Source: Pseudomonas sp.
GTDB lineage: Bacteria; Pseudomonadota; Gammaproteobacteria; Pseudomonadales; Pseudomonadaceae
Reading direction: 5' to 3'
NCBI GenBank assembly: GCA_026398835.1
Contig: JAPLSD010000023.1
Span: forward strand, 1-6,709
DNA: 6,709 nt
Each line of letters opens with the position of its first letter. Position 1 is the first letter of the stretch. The notes below the pieces were generated by a model. It did not search any database. It saw only the letters and a program-made list of their open reading frames with translations, and was not told the origin of the DNA. Below are positions 6,303-6,709 of this stretch, in pieces. Made by a program: the position numbers and the translations under genes.

Positions 6303-6709
6303 GTGATCAGCTCGTCGACGGTTGTAAATTCAGTGGTAGAAAAGCTGCGCGCTGCACTCGCTCGCGGCCAGTGGAGTAGCGGCGAGATGTTGCCAGGACA
6401 GCGCGAGCTGGCTGAACAACTGGGCATCAGCCGTCCAAGCCTGCGCGAAGCGGTGATCGTTCTGGAAACCCTCGGGCTGGTGCGCTCCATGCCCGGCAAA
6501 GGCGTTGTCGTGCTTGAAGCCACGCTCAGCGACACCCAAACCACCCATAGCGGCGTGGCCGGCGCCAGCCTCGAAGATGTTCTGCAACTGCGCTACACCC
6601 TTGAACCCTTCATCGTTGGCCTGGTTGCTCAGTCCATCAGTAGCAAGGAAGTCGGGCAACTGCGCCTGACCCTGATGGACATGCGCGAAGCCCTCGAGGC
6701 CAACGACAG
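6303..6709 (+). CDS. GntR-family regulator, FadR subfamily, 3' truncated by window
   Basis: 135 residues are visible and the frame is open at the window end; complete family members are about 230-250 residues. An N-terminal winged helix-turn-helix spans about residues 8-72 (LPGQRELAEQLGISRPSLRE, then the wing MPGKGVVV). Arg34, Arg44 and Arg48 have the same spacing as Arg35, Arg45 and Arg49 of E. coli FadR, which contact its TGGT half-sites. From about residue 89 the all-helical FCD effector domain begins (EDVLQLRYTLEP), which in this subfamily usually binds a small carboxylate. The gene starts 81 bases after the transporter stop on the same strand, so co-transcription is likely, with a hairpin between. 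It is the natural candidate to bind the GGTAAGACC sites before the transporter; the ligand cannot be told from this fragment. Confidence 0.85.
   Translation, partial: MISSSTVVNSVVEKLRAALARGQWSSGEMLPGQRELAEQLGISRPSLREAVIVLETLGLVRSMPGKGVVVLEATLSDTQTTHSGVAGASLEDVLQLRYTLEPFIVGLVAQSISSKEVGQLRLTLMDMREALEAND

Overview
The window looks like chromosomal DNA of a Pseudomonas, probably of the P. fluorescens group. The evidence is the pairing of a PAS-GGDEF-EAL protein that I recognise as MorA with a glyA gene directly downstream (the P. aeruginosa PA4601-PA4602 arrangement, from memory), high-GC codon use, and very close similarity of the GlyA protein to pseudomonad enzymes. No RNA gene, CRISPR array, transposase or integrase is visible.

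Layout, all genes on the + strand. (1) 1-2382: 3' part of morA, a membrane-linked c-di-GMP synthesis/degradation regulator, cut by the window start. (2) 2383-2523: short spacer with a REP-like fragment, inverted repeats and the glyA promoter and RBS. (3) 2524-3777: intact glyA, serine hydroxymethyltransferase. (4) 3778-4649: AT-richer stretch (about 48% GC by my count, against about 60% in glyA). It starts where a terminator-like arm after glyA breaks off, and holds one orphan gene for a 188-residue, apparently all-beta protein with its own likely terminator. (5) 4650-4726: a decayed second copy of the 3' end of glyA, in the same orientation. (6) 4727-4907: regulatory region with a promoter and two GGTAAGACC motifs of the FadR/PdhR operator type. 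(7) 4908-6221: DctA-family dicarboxylate/cation symporter. (8) 6222-6302: a perfect 10-bp-stem hairpin and the RBS of the next gene. (9) 6303-6709: start of a FadR-type GntR regulator, cut by the window end.

Two stories emerge. First, the tail of glyA appears to have been an insertion point. A self-contained, compositionally foreign one-gene cassette lies between the true glyA 3' end and a degenerate glyA 3' end, with a 34-bp direct repeat (33/34 identical) on both sides, and the normal glyA terminator seems to be broken at the left junction. Second, the transporter and the regulator look like a control unit. The regulator carries the three arginines that FadR uses to read TGGT-type half-sites, and matching motifs sit in the promoter spacer and 85 bp upstream. 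morA and glyA are conserved core genes with no visible functional link to that unit. The function of the 188-residue protein is unknown.
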